A stretch of 64,000 nt of DNA from Paramacrobiotus metropolitanus. Lineage: Eukaryota; Tardigrada; Eutardigrada; Parachela; Macrobiotidae. Below are positions 12,440 through 23,540 of this stretch, in pieces; within the stretch, counting starts at the first letter, position 1, and every line of letters begins with the position of its first letter. Made by a program: the position numbers and the translations under genes. The stretch is taken from NCBI RefSeq assembly GCF_019649055.1, contig NW_026570260.1:434001-498000 (forward strand). The letters run 5' to 3'. The notes beneath the pieces are model-generated. The model was given only the letters and a program-made list of their open reading frames with translations, was not told the origin of the DNA and made no database searches.

Positions 12440-12974
12440 CTACATCCGTAACCACGTATACACGATTGATAATGTCGCTAATGTTTGGGCGAACGGCTGA
12501 ACCGATTTCGACGCGGCCAAGTGCGCTAGATTCGTCTCAACGGCGCGAATGTTCTTACGTTATTGCGCCATCGATACGCCCCAACGGGGAAGCAGAACCC
12601 CCCAAAAACAAACTGTTGCCATGGGCCCCCGTAGGCTAACATAAGCTAATGCGGAATGACAGAGACAGACCGCGCCCTTCGGCATCGCTTCGCTAATAAT
12701 TCATGGAAAACTGTGAAAAACGCTACAAAATAAAGGTTTCTTATATTTCTTCGGAGTCTTAAGTTTTCTTAGGTTTCTTAGTCTTCTTAGACTTCTTAAA
12801 TTTTCTCAGAATTATTCTCACATTCTTAGTTTTCTTGGGTTTCTTAGGGTTTGTTAGGTTACTTGTTTTGCTCAAATTATATTTCCAGTTTTCTTGAGCG
12901 GCTGAAATCAACCTTCGTCGAACTAGTGCACGACACAAAATTTGGTGCGGATGTAGATACCGTAAACTGGTTAT
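12440..12974. mobile_element. Terminal-inverted-repeat element, copy B (535 bp)
   Basis: It starts with CTACATCCGTAA at 12440, directly after copy A. It ends with GCGGATGTAG (12947-12956) plus CCGTAAACTGGTTAT (12960-12974). Its 5' ~190 bp match copy A at a diverged level. The middle differs: 12736-12870 is a degenerate array of TTTCTTAG-like units absent from copy A. The pair is therefore a tandem of related elements with different interiors. Confidence 0.62.
12736..12870 (+). repeat. Degenerate TTTCTTAG array
   Basis: Imperfect 8-10 bp units of the type TTTCTTAG/TTCTTAGAC are repeated about a dozen times inside element copy B. The period is similar to the octamer satellite 2 kb downstream but the sequence differs. 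Confidence 0.6.
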
Positions 12975-13680
12975 ATGAATACTAACTAAGTAACAAGGGT
13001 CCTCGACACTTTGCCGTTGTACTCAATGTTCTCCCGTTCTACACATCCAATCTGCACGCTCTAAAGTTCTACAGAATCTTCTCAGTGTCGAGAGTAATCC
13101 TGCATCATCAAATTTCTGAAAAGCCCAATTCCCACAGTCCAGTGGTCACTCAAAAGCTTGTTACCATGGTGGCCATTAGCTTAACATGGGCTGTTTGTAA
13201 ATCCCCAGATTGTTACTATGTGTTATTATATCAAATTGTCATTGAAATTAGCGAACTGCGAATTAGCAAAAATAACAGGTTCTGCTCACGCCCGTTTATT
13301 TTGTTAATGTAATAAACATCGTGCCATTATTTAATACATATGCGGTTAACCTTTTTACATGCTCGAAATCCTAAGACATTATTCATCCGTGCTGGGCTTG
13401 TATAATATTATTTAATCGGATAATTGTCCAAAAAGACAATTTTTATTAAAAACCAAAAATTCACACTCGACATTTAGCGCTTAGTTTCCTATTTAAAAAA
13501 AGTTAATGCGACAAAGTTATTAGCATAATCGATTAAGCTACATCGCCGCCATTAATATACCGCATCAAAAGGATTTTCTCCTTAAAAATAACAATAGAAT
13601 TCGGTCTTATTGAGTAAATGTCACAAGTTCACAACCAACGTTTTCCAGCATAAAAAACAGTTATTCAAAACTTTTAAGTA

Positions 13681-13845
13681 AGTAACATGTGTGTGGTCAT
13701 CCAGCTTCTCAGGCCAAAACTGATTTCGGCGGTCATGCATGACGAAACCAGCTAAACTGAACAATCGCTCGCAAGAAGTACTGGTTGCAGGAACGGCCAG
13801 AGTGCGGTTCGCCAGAGCGGATGAAGTAGGTAATTCGAATTGCGT
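13681..13845 (-). mobile_element. Relic of a hAT transposase C-terminus
   Basis: Read on the minus strand from about 13845, the frame gives LPTSSALANRTLAVPATSTS followed by CERLFSLAGFVMHDRRNQFW. This matches the hAT-family C-terminal dimerisation motif (LA-x-PATS-x-S-E-R-x-FS-x-AG). Only ~50 residues of this domain are seen, with no intact transposase around it, so it is a fragment of a dead element. Its edges are not defined. Confidence 0.75.
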
Positions 13846-14677
13846 GTAATTCTGATGCTACCGTTTGTAATTCTTGTAATTTAGCAACGTAATTTAGCAA
13901 CGCAAATAATTTATGGTCAGTGCTATGCGGCCCGACAGTAAATTACAATATACTTGTTTTTTATTTTAATTTGAGCTCGCCTACTCCGGAAAAAGTTTTC
14001 CGTACAGGCTTTTGATTGCCTTAAAGAACAGAAAACTATCTAGCTGTTAAATATTTTGAACCTTCGTTGTTAATCGTGGTCTGTCGTGACGATGTTTTGC
14101 TATGAGAAAGGTTAAGCCGCTAATTTTAGTAATTATATTCTTGATGTGGTACTGATGTGTATCAGTTAAGATCACGTTATTGGCTCACTGGTCAAAAATT
14201 AGCTTGCAAAGCTAAAAAAGGCAAGCTAAAAAAGTTTTCTCTATCGAAATTCTTCTCGCTTTGAGCCTAATTATGAGCCGTCAATCGATAAAGCAAGCGG
14301 CTCTTTTGATTATGGTAATCTGCTTCAGCATAAATTAGAAATCTACCAGCGTGATTCGGTTTGAAAGTTTTTGAAAATTCGTGTTTCATTTCATATCTTT
14401 TGCTTTCAATTTTTGTCTTCGTCTGCAAAACTGCAAAATCAAAAAACAGAAAATTGTTTTAAGTAGTAAATTAGGTGTGTTGTTTTGAACTAGATTTGTG
14501 AGAGGCCAGCGATTCTTCCTGTGTTCTGCATGAATTGTACATATTTAAAAAGTCTGTAATGTGAAGATGTGTGAATATAAATAGTGCAGTACGAGTACTA
14601 TAATTGATGCACCATTCTGCTGTTATCTAATTCGGGCAAATTTGCGTCACGCGCACAGTATGAAGTAGTATATATCT
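13846..14677. other. AT-rich spacer of the repeat island
   Basis: No gene is seen. It holds the second copy of GGTCAGTGCTATGCG (13915-13929), whose CAGTG start resembles hAT terminal repeats, and a short GCAAGCTAAAAAAG duplication near 14200-14235. Confidence 0.4.
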
Positions 14678-14869
14678 ACAAGGTAGCCTCGCGCATTCGC
14701 GCTCGGCACTTAAGTACTGGAAATTATGAATATTTTCAAATGAGACATAAGCACACAGGAAATTGTAAAAATTTTGGATAATTGGGAGGGTATGGAAAAT
14801 GTGATTTATTTAAGACTTAGATTGAAATCGTATATACGCTTTCGTAGTCGTATTTCATAAGACGTAATA

Positions 14870-15690
14870 ACGTTCTAAGGTTTAATTTTTTTCGTTCGGA
14901 CGTTCTTACGTTCTGACCTTCTAACGTTTTAAAGTTCTGACGTTTTTAATTTTTCACGTTCCGACTTCCTGACCTTCTGAAGGTCTAACGTTCTGATATT
15001 CTGACGTTCTAACGTTCTGATATTCTGACGTTCTGAATTTCTGACGTTTTTAATTTTTCACGTTCTGACTTTTTGACCTTCTGACGTTCTAACGTTCTAA
15101 TATTCGGACGTTGTAACGTTCTGATATTCTGACATTCTGAATTTCTGACGTTCTGACGTTTTTAATTTTTCACGTTCTGACTTTCTGACCTTCTGACGTT
15201 CTAACGTTCTGATATTCTGACGTTCTAACGTTCTGACATTCTGACGTTCTAACGTTCTGACATTCTGAATTTCTGACGCTCTGACGTTTTTAATTTTTCA
15301 CGTTCTGACTTTCTGACCTTCTGACGTTCTAACGTTCTAATATTCGGACGTTGTAACGTTCTGATATTCTGACATTCTGAATTTCTGACGTTCTGACGTT
15401 TTCATTTTTCACGTTCTGACTTTCAGACCTTCTGACGTTCTAACGTTCTGATATTCTGACGTTCTAACGTTCTGACATTCTGACGTTCTAACGTTCTGAC
15501 ATTTTGAATTTCTGACGTTCTGACGTTTTTTAATTTTTCACGTTCTGACATTCTGACCTTCTGACGTTCTAACGTCTGATATTTTTACGTTCTAAATTTC
15601 TGACGTTTTTGATTTTTCACGTTCGGATTACCTGACGTTCTGTTTTTTGACGTTCTGACTTCTGATGTTTTTACGTTGTGACGTATAGAT
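14870..15690 (+). repeat. ACGTTCTG octamer satellite, array 1
   Basis: About 820 bp are built from 8-bp units of the type ACGTTCTG/ACGTTCTA, with variants such as ATATTCTG, ACATTCTG and ACTTTCTG. A higher-order period is visible: TTTTTAATTTTTCACGTTC recurs near 14950, 15050, 15160, 15290, 15400 and 15530, about every 100-130 bp. It contains no open reading frame. Confidence 0.93.
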
Positions 15691-16194
15691 ACTGTATAAG
15701 CGACATACGGGGCGATGTACCTTTTATGGACGTTTGGGTACTAATTTATTGCTCACATACCTCGTAACAATTATTATTTATACTAAAAAGGAAGTATTAA
15801 TATGTATCCGCTATAGTCTCCGTGGTTACAGTCATCATGTTAAGTACGAGTACTTACTTTGTGTTGCTGTGCAGACTGCAGTAGTGAATACTTCTTCGAG
15901 TGCTCTTTACGTTTCCTATACTTAAGACCTGGTGGAACCATCTTCTGACCACTGGTTAATTAAAAAAAACAAAAATCTATTGGCACACCTATGGAAAATA
16001 TGGAATTTTTTAAGACCAAGCTGGACTAAAACTGACCACGCGTTGACGAGTCTATAAAAACGGCGCATAAATACGTTTTGGTCGGTAAGATTGTATGAAT
16101 ACAAGGTAGCCTCGCGCATCCGCGCTCGGCACTTAAGTATTGGATAGTATTGGCATTGTTTTGGAAAGGCCATTATAAATATATAAAGGCTGAC

Positions 16195-16605
16195 GTTTGG
16201 AATTTCTGACATTCTGACAATTTTAATTTTTCACGTTCTGAAGTTCTGATGTTCTGACGTTCTAACGTTCTTACTTTATGACGTTTTGCCCTTCTGACGT
16301 TATGACGTTCTGACGTTATGACGTTCTGGCGTTCTGGCGTTCTGACGTTCTAATAACGTTCTGACGTTCTAACGTTCTGGCGTTCTGACGTTCTGACGTT
16401 CTGACGTCTAACGTTATAACGTTCTGATTATATGACGTTCTAAAGTTATGACGTTCTGACGTTCTAACGTTCTGATGTTCTTACTTTATGACGTTCTGGC
16501 GTTCTAACGTTCCGATGTTTTTACTTTGTGACGTTCTGACGGTGTTACGTTCTGACGTTCATACGTATTGAATTTCTGACGTTTTGACGCTCTGAAATAC
16601 GTATG
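16195..16605 (+). repeat. ACGTTCTG octamer satellite, array 2
   Basis: About 410 bp of the same octamer family, with more ACGTTATG and GCGTTCTG variants and only one TTTTAATTTTTCACG spacer, so the higher-order period of array 1 is mostly absent. It sits in the second macro-repeat unit. Confidence 0.9.
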
Positions 16606-16940
16606 GACTTTTGCATGACGTACAGTAAAAATATATAATTCTACCTAAAGAGTATTTATGCATCCGCTATAGTCTCCGTGGTTACAGTCATTATGTTTTA
16701 AAGCACTTTTTATTGCTGTGCAGTGAATACTTCTTCGACTGCTCTTTACGTTTCCTGTACTTAAGACCTGATGAAACCATCTTTTGACCACTGGTTATTA
16801 AAAACAAACAAAAATCTATTGGCACACCTATGGAAAATATGGAATTTTTTAAGACCAAGCTAGACTTAAACTGACCACGAGTTATCGAGGAGTTAAAAAC
16901 GGCGCATAAATACGCTTTGGTCGGTAAGCTTGTATGAATA

Positions 16941-17655
16941 TAAAGATAAAGATACTTTGTAATATGTTCATGATCATATACAATGCTGACTGATATTCGA
17001 CATATTCCGGTAAACTCTGTACAAACTTGACTGACTTTTATTCTTTAGCGCGCTTCCCGCCAACTACAGATACGATACTATCCAAGTGCACATGCAATGC
17101 TTGTATATGAATTTGGTATAAGTGAAGAAGATTGGATCCGACACCTGTATGTACATATCTGTAATTTAATGAGAATGCGATATAGCTGCAGACATACGGT
17201 ACGAGTACAATACATACAGCGGATACGTGTAGTATTTCACATTGCGTCGCATCAGCATGATGCAGCAAACACGTCAATATTGGAACAGTCCCGTCCTGTT
17301 CCTTTCCCGTATGGTGCATATCTGGCGGAAGTGCGCTTGCCACGTCGCAGAAAGGAGTTTGTTTAGCGGGCTTTGTTAGTCTATCTAGCAGCTTGAATAG
17401 CCGTGTACACAGCGGCACTGATACTAGAGTAGATTACCGGTTATGTTATTACCTAACCGGTAAAACATATTTTCACACACATTCAAATCGATCGATAAAC
17501 GAGACTTACTGAAGACGATAAGCTTTAACCAGGTGTGTATAAAGCCACAGCAGTTTTGCACTTCTCAGCAACACTCCACTAACTCCGCTTCGAATTAATC
17601 GCAGCGCCCCTTTCTCGTTTTTTTTTTGTACTTAACCCGACACGATCCCGTCAAA
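16941..17655. other. Intergenic upstream of the aldo-keto reductase
   Basis: Open frames on both strands here lack domains, ATG starts or splice structure. No core promoter motif could be assigned with confidence. Confidence 0.4.
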
Positions 17656-19481
17656 ATGTGCGATAAGGACAAGAAAGGCTGCATTAAGCTAAACAGCGCG
17701 GCTTCGAAATGCCGTTGGTTGGACTGGGGACGCTGCACGTGAGTATACATTGCAACCAAGCCAAAACTTTGCTTGATGCTTGTACCAAAAGGTGAAAAAC
17801 GCGGTGGACATATCTAGGCGACAGATGACGAGACTACCGCCGCGGTGGAGGCAGCTATTGATATGGGATATCGACACATCGACACGGCCTATCTGTACTT
17901 CAACGAGGCCGGCGTGGGCCGCGGCATCCGCAACAAGATCGCGCAGGGTGTTATTAAACGGGAGGACATCTTTCTCACCACCAAGGTACAATTAACGCGC
18001 GCGCGACTGCAGCCTATGCTGCTTTGCTTAACCTCGCTATTCCCCCGTATTGTACAACAGCCTACGTTCATTTTCCAGCTGCCGCACACCCACCTGACGC
18101 CGGAGCGTGTCCATGTGGCGCTGGAGAAGTCGCTGGCCCGTCTGGACATCGGCTATATCGACCTATACCTTATGCACTCCCCGCTAGGCTTCCTGCCTAC
18201 CGAAGGTAACTAGCTATACCGGCCGAGGATGCCGCAGTTTCAGCACATTAACCAAAATAACTCATCGCTGACTTTGTGTAGATGAGACCAACCTGTACCC
18301 GACCGACGCGCAGGGCAACCATCTTATCCACGATGTCGACCACAAGGCGGTTTGGCGTGTATGTTAAACGGCTAATATGATCACTTCACACTGCTCATAG
18401 CTTATCAGCGATACATGAACCATATTGTTGCAGGAGATGGAGAAGGCTGTGGAATCCGGAAAGGTGCGCTCCATCGGCGTCTCCAATTTCAACCGCCGGC
18501 AGATCCAGTTCATTCTCGATAATTCCACTATCAAACCGGCTAATCTCCAGGTACGCACGGGTTAGAACTTAGAACTGACATGCACTTTATACCTCAACAT
18601 TATCTGCGCCTCTGACGAATATAAATACATGTATATGCGTTTGTACAATTCCTTTGCAATGTTTGTCCCTTGCGTACCGTGGTACTGCTTTAGCTTTACA
18701 CAACACAAACACATGCAAGAATTAAGCAAGTGTATTTTGATTTTCTGGCAGTTGATCTCATGATTTTAACAAAATACAATTAGAAAGTGTTTTCTAATTG
18801 ATTGCAAAAATCTACAGATTGAGTGCCACATTTACTACCAACAGAAAGAGCTTGTCAACTACTGCCATTCCAAAGGGATTTCCGTGTCCGGGTACGTTTT
18901 GTTTTCAGCGCGCTGGCACGATGATCTTCATTAGACGTGACCTTTTCGGTGTGCCCTGCAGCTACGGTCCCTTGGGAAATCCCGGTTTGATGGCCAAACT
19001 CAAGGCTGCCGGCAAGCAGGTCACCAATGTGCTTGATGAGCCTACGCTGCAGCCGCTGATGAAGAAGTACAACAAGTCCGCTGCGCAGGTATGTACACTT
19101 TGTTCACACTTGACGCCCGCGACAAGATGGAGCGAGAGTACTTTTTTATTTGTGTGTGTTCACGGCAGATATTGCTGCGCTGGGAGATCCAGCGTGACAT
19201 TATCGTCATCCCGAAGAGCACCAATCCAAAGCGTATGCAGGAGAACCTGGACATCTTTGATTTCAAGTTAACAGCGGAGGAGATGGACAACATTGCCAAG
19301 CTGGACCAGAAGCTGCGTGTCTACGCACTGCCCTTCAGGTGATTATAAAAGACAACAGTTTGATGCCTACAGTGATCTATTTACCTAATATCTAGAGTAC
19401 TAATTACTGGTATTTATGATGTGTAGCAAAAACGTGCTGGAGAGTAAGGACTTTCCCTGGGGCCCCAACGATCCATACTAA
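17656..19481 (+). CDS. Aldo-keto reductase, nine exons; frame break in exon 1
   Basis: Exons: 17656-17738, 17818-17985, 18079-18205, 18282-18358, 18434-18550, 18818-18891, 18962-19088, 19169-19338, 19427-19481 (TAA), ~331 aa. Catalytic tetrad motifs are present: [11 protein letters not shown] (Asp, Tyr), FLTTK (Lys) and LYLMHSP (His). The cofactor-side signatures GVSNFN and [17 protein letters not shown] are also present. It would be a cytosolic NADPH-dependent carbonyl reductase; the substrate is unknown. Oddity: from ATG 17656 the frame reads [14 protein letters not shown], then two extra bases (GC, about 17698-17699) shift it before [13 protein letters not shown]. Exons 2-9 are intact and in phase. 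Either an assembly or allele indel exists, or translation starts at the internal ATG 17709 (MPLVGLG). Confidence 0.93.
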
Positions 19482-20208
19482 TTCATCGTTGTACCGGTAC
19501 CCTACTCCCCATTCGGCAATCCGTCGTAATTTATAAACCATACTGCTCCCATGACGACTTTGTCAAATCCCTGACTCCTGTTTCCCGCTAAGACTTGATC
19601 AGTGTATTGGCTGACTATTTCCTCTAACTGTACTGCATTTCAGAAGAACAAAGTGTTTTGGGACAATAGCAAAGTGTTTTGGGACAATACTATGCTGCAG
19701 CAATTCATTTTCTGTGAGTTTATTAATTCTAAGCATGATGGACTGCACGACCGCTCATGATCAGTATCGTAATTTCATAACTGCGAGTTTAATTAGACAT
19801 CAAAATAAACCAACTCATCAAAATAAGACACCAAAATAAACCAACTCTTTTTGTTTCGTATTATGCCGAAAAGCTTTTTATTTATATATAGGTATTCCCA
19901 AAGTACTGTGTAGAGGATGTTGGACGTATCGTACATGAATGATCTTTAATTTGTATACGAAGTCAGATAAAAACCTTGCTCATGTAACCTTCATCATGTA
20001 ACCTCGCTTCTTTAACAACTTCAATTACGTCATGCTCTGCTTTGAATTTCTGACTGAGTTTTGATGCTTTTTGACACATGGTTGGCTTTATTTGAAATTT
20101 AAAAGGTGTTTTTACTGTCCAAGTATGAGACTCTGCGAGTGTACAACAGCATACCGGTATACGTACTATGCATCAGATGTGCCCTGACGCACTTAATCCT
20201 GGCAAAGG
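19482..20208. other. 3' spacer with short tandem repeats
   Basis: It holds a 20-bp duplication (CAAAGTGTTTTGGGACAATA at 19649 and 19670) and a CAAAATAAACCAACTC duplication near 19800-19847. No gene is seen. Confidence 0.5.
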
Positions 20209-22117
20209 TCACAAACGGCAACGAAAAATATTAGCCAAAACCATTTGAAAAAGCTGCTCAAAGTCGATGCAGTCTGGGAAGAATATGCGCTGTACGGCGC
20301 GCTTCTTGATCATCCGCAGCTCGGCGACAAGAAGCAGCAGCTTCCCGAAGCGTAAACTATCGAATAACATCTGCTCACGCAGCATTCCCTGCGCCTGGTT
20401 TTGCAACGCCTCAATGTTGTACACCGTACGGGCCTCCAATGGCGCATCTAAAATGTATAGTTCGGCACAGTTCACCCTGGCTGTTGTTATGCAGTGGACA
20501 GTGGACAGGAAACCCTTACCATAGCGCAGAAAACAGATCTGCTTGAGCCGGTTAATCTCTGGTTGCTCAGCGCGCAGCACCCGCAGGCGGTTGACAATGT
20601 GGAGAACGGCATTCCACTGTTCTTGTAGCGTCATGTCCGGTACATCCTGAAAGCTAGTGTACTGCTCCAGATTGCAGGCATTCTTCACGCACAGATACAG
20701 TGTCAGGATGAACAGCTCCTGCCAGGACTCGTACAACAGCAGCACCTACGAACACGCGACGGTTTGAGAAATGTTAACCAGCACAAATTTGCTTGTGCTG
20801 GTCATCGCTGATTGGCTAAGCCAAAAATTTCCAATCAAAAGGCGCCAGGCAGCAATCTAACAGTTACCAAAAAAGCGGTATTCGTAACCCACCTGGTCGC
20901 GGACAGCGATGTTCAGGGCGCTTCCCGTCTGCGCTAGTCCCAACGCAACTTCGTAAAGTACCGCCAGCGTCTGCTTCAGCTGCCGATTTCGTCGCTCCGC
21001 CGCTTCTGTGTCTCCTTCCACTGCTAACTCAAAGGTCTGTCTGCGCGTCGATTGCATACACTTCTCCACCAACACGTCCACAAACTCCTGCCGGATTTGC
21101 AGCGAATGATATGGATGATTGGTCAATGCCGGCAAAGCAGTGGCAGAAAAGTGGGTGTGACATCCGGGGTGCAACTTGGGTCGGCGTGGACCACGTTCAT
21201 GTTGCAGCGCTATAAAAGACAAACACCGATTGTATTGACGGATTAAGCGTCCACTGCATCGCGGCAAATATTGACCAGTTAGTCTAGCGCATCGATTTCC
21301 CACGTATGCGACCAATGCTGAGAACGACAGCAGCTGACGACGCATCGGCATTTCGGGATGACAGTGGCGTATCTCTATGCAAATTGATCTTTAGACAAAG
21401 TGTTTATCCCTGTGAAAACACTTGCACGCAATCCCGGCTGTCGGCGCCTAACGACTGCGGCGACCAGTCAAGGATGCTCAGTTACTGCTGGGTCATCGAT
21501 TCCGCTCTACATCCTCCACAAAATTTACAACGTACACTCAGTAATATAATGACCGATTGTAACCGTTCGATGCTTTGTTTACCGGGAATCTTACCAATAT
21601 TTAAATTACTGCATAGTAACAAAACTATATAATAGGGAAGTAGGTACAAAATAAGATCGAGGATCCCAGCTTTCGGCAGTAAATGTGCCGATTAAAGCGG
21701 GTGTTATTAGAAATCCGCTTGACTGCCAGGTTGACACACCATAGCTACGGGAAATTTTTGCACGAAAAGTTCCATTTAACTACCATTTTTGTTCATCCCA
21801 GCGCGTAGACATTTCTCCAAGCGGCAGGCGCGACATTGATTTCTGTGTGTCTTGTCCACAACACAGGCGCCGCGTGCGCCGTTAGGATCTGAATTTTTGC
21901 AGGTATAGGCTCGATTCCTAAAAACAATGCACCGTTGATAGCTCAAGAAATACCTAATCCACGATCCAGGAAAAGCAACTGTAAGGTATTCTGCAAGCGT
22001 ACTTGTGAATACTCCGTTTAAAAAATCCCGAGCAGCCGTCGCAGCTGAATATTCCGTAGTGTTTGCCACTGGACCGGTCACCACATACCTGGCACGTCAC
22101 CTCCAATAGGCGTTCAC
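20209..22117 (-). CDS. NR2E: NR2E-group nuclear receptor (tailless/dsf-like), N-terminus unresolved
   Basis: Exons from the DNA-binding domain on: ~22117-22003, 21917-21784, 21209-20893, 20745-20209 (TAA); phases match. Zinc finger 1 reads [18 protein letters not shown] with P-box CDGCSG and then [15 protein letters not shown]. Finger 2 reads [18 protein letters not shown], then [18 protein letters not shown], the post-zinc-finger signature of tailless/dissatisfaction receptors. The ligand-binding domain shows [20 protein letters not shown] (helix 3-5) and ends [13 protein letters not shown] near the AF-2 position. The expected role is a DNA-binding transcription factor, usually a repressor in neural and head patterning. 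The D-box has 11 residues between its first two Cys (nuclear receptors normally have 5). The exon with the start codon, above 22117, was not found. Confidence 0.9.
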
Positions 22118-23540
22118 CTGCATAATGTGGCAGATTAAATTTAAATACCTGTTCCCAGTTTAATAAAATGCAGCAAAGGCTGGTGTCGCTCCCTTACTTT
22201 GTCGCTCCATTTTGTCCCGTTTTCAATTGTCTCCCAAAGTGCACGTACTGATATATTTCCCCATGTTTTGTACATCGTCAGACATGAATAACAAAAGCGG
22301 CTGACAACTGCACAAGCGGCCTACCTACCATGAAATAGAATGACTGAAATACTGTCACTATTCGCCATTTAGTAATGTGCCGGAATTTCGATGCCCTGAT
22401 GGGTACTCGTACTCATTAAGTACGCTCGTTGTAAAGATACGCCGTACAGTGACGTCTGTTTGCTTTCGGGAGAAAGTACAGTACTATAACACTTCCATCT
22501 GCAGTTGACAGTGCTTTCGATTAGCAGCAGTCTTTGCACGCAAACGTATTGCAGTTTATATGCGGAAAAGATCGTGTTCCCATATCCCCGTCCCAGAATG
22601 CGACCCGCATGAAAACTATGCTGATTTGGTCGTTTTTGTATATTTCCAATTAACTTTGCGCAAATTCGAGTGTTGCTATTATGTAGTTAGTTGGTCGTCT
22701 CTAAATCGCATCCCAGGTATGCGCTCAGATACGGACGCTTCATCGCTTGCGCACATTTTAACAGCACTTTGCAGAACGTCCAATTTTCCAACGGAGCTGG
22801 CGCGAAATCCGATCGACTTCGACCATAGAATTTCTAGCCAACTGGGCTTTTAATTGAAGGAGAAAAATATAATAGCACAGATTTTTTAAAAGTCGTTAGT
22901 TTCGGACCATTTTGCCAAATATATGTGGTTGCGATTGCACAAGATCGAAGTCTAGAGATGGTGACGCGACCAAGTCTGATTGTTGTATCAAGATCATTCA
23001 ACAGGGCGAGTGGCGATCTGCATAAAGTGACCTTTGCCGGGAATGCAGGAACACGCTGCTTTGCTTTAAGATGGCGCCATAATATGGCGCACTTGCTATA
23101 TTATAACAAGTAAGAGCCATGCATAATGGGGGTCATCAGCCGCGAAAGACCATGCCGCTCGATTGGCACTTCATAGCTATAGCGCATCCCTGCCCAACCC
23201 CCTTCTAATCACGGGAAAAAACCGACCAGCATATTAATAACACATATTAATAACACATTACATTCCATTCCTTTTACATGCTTCATGTCGAGCCAGAAAT
23301 CGCCGTCGCATCGACGACCTCTGACAAAGGGAATCGAGCAGTATTCCATTCAAATGTTACATCATAATTATGGCACACACAATCCAGCCGTAAGACCACG
23401 CACCCCGCTCTGCATCAACAAATTTTTGGCTGGCTTCCACCAAACCAATCAGTATGTCCCCTCCTTCCGGTCGGCACTCTATCCACCCGCAATTCACAGC
23501 CATTCAACCACCTACATCATTATTCTGACTTTAGTACTTA
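22118..23540. other. Upstream region of the nuclear receptor and GPCR copy 1
   Basis: It probably contains the unplaced first exon(s) of the nuclear receptor on the minus strand, but none can be supported. A 16-bp CATATTAATAACA duplication lies near 23230-23258. Confidence 0.35.

Larger units (their letters stand above)
14678..16940 (+). repeat. Two-unit macro-repeat carrying a satellite
   Basis: A block of ~48 bp starting ACAAGGTAGCCTCGCGC at 14678 recurs at 16101. A block of ~295 bp at 15806-16100 recurs at 16662-16940 with few differences. Each unit has the order flank, satellite array, 295-bp block. The unit lengths differ (about 1420 and 840 bp) because the arrays differ in size. This indicates a tandem duplication followed by array expansion or contraction. 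Confidence 0.85.

Noticed and set aside
15922-16212. 96-aa open frame on the minus strand
   Set aside because: It lies across the duplicated R block and satellite flank; it has no domain, and the duplicate copy does not keep the frame.
17038-17418. 126-residue open frame on the minus strand
   Set aside because: It lacks an ATG start, signal, domain or splice structure. The length is compatible with chance.
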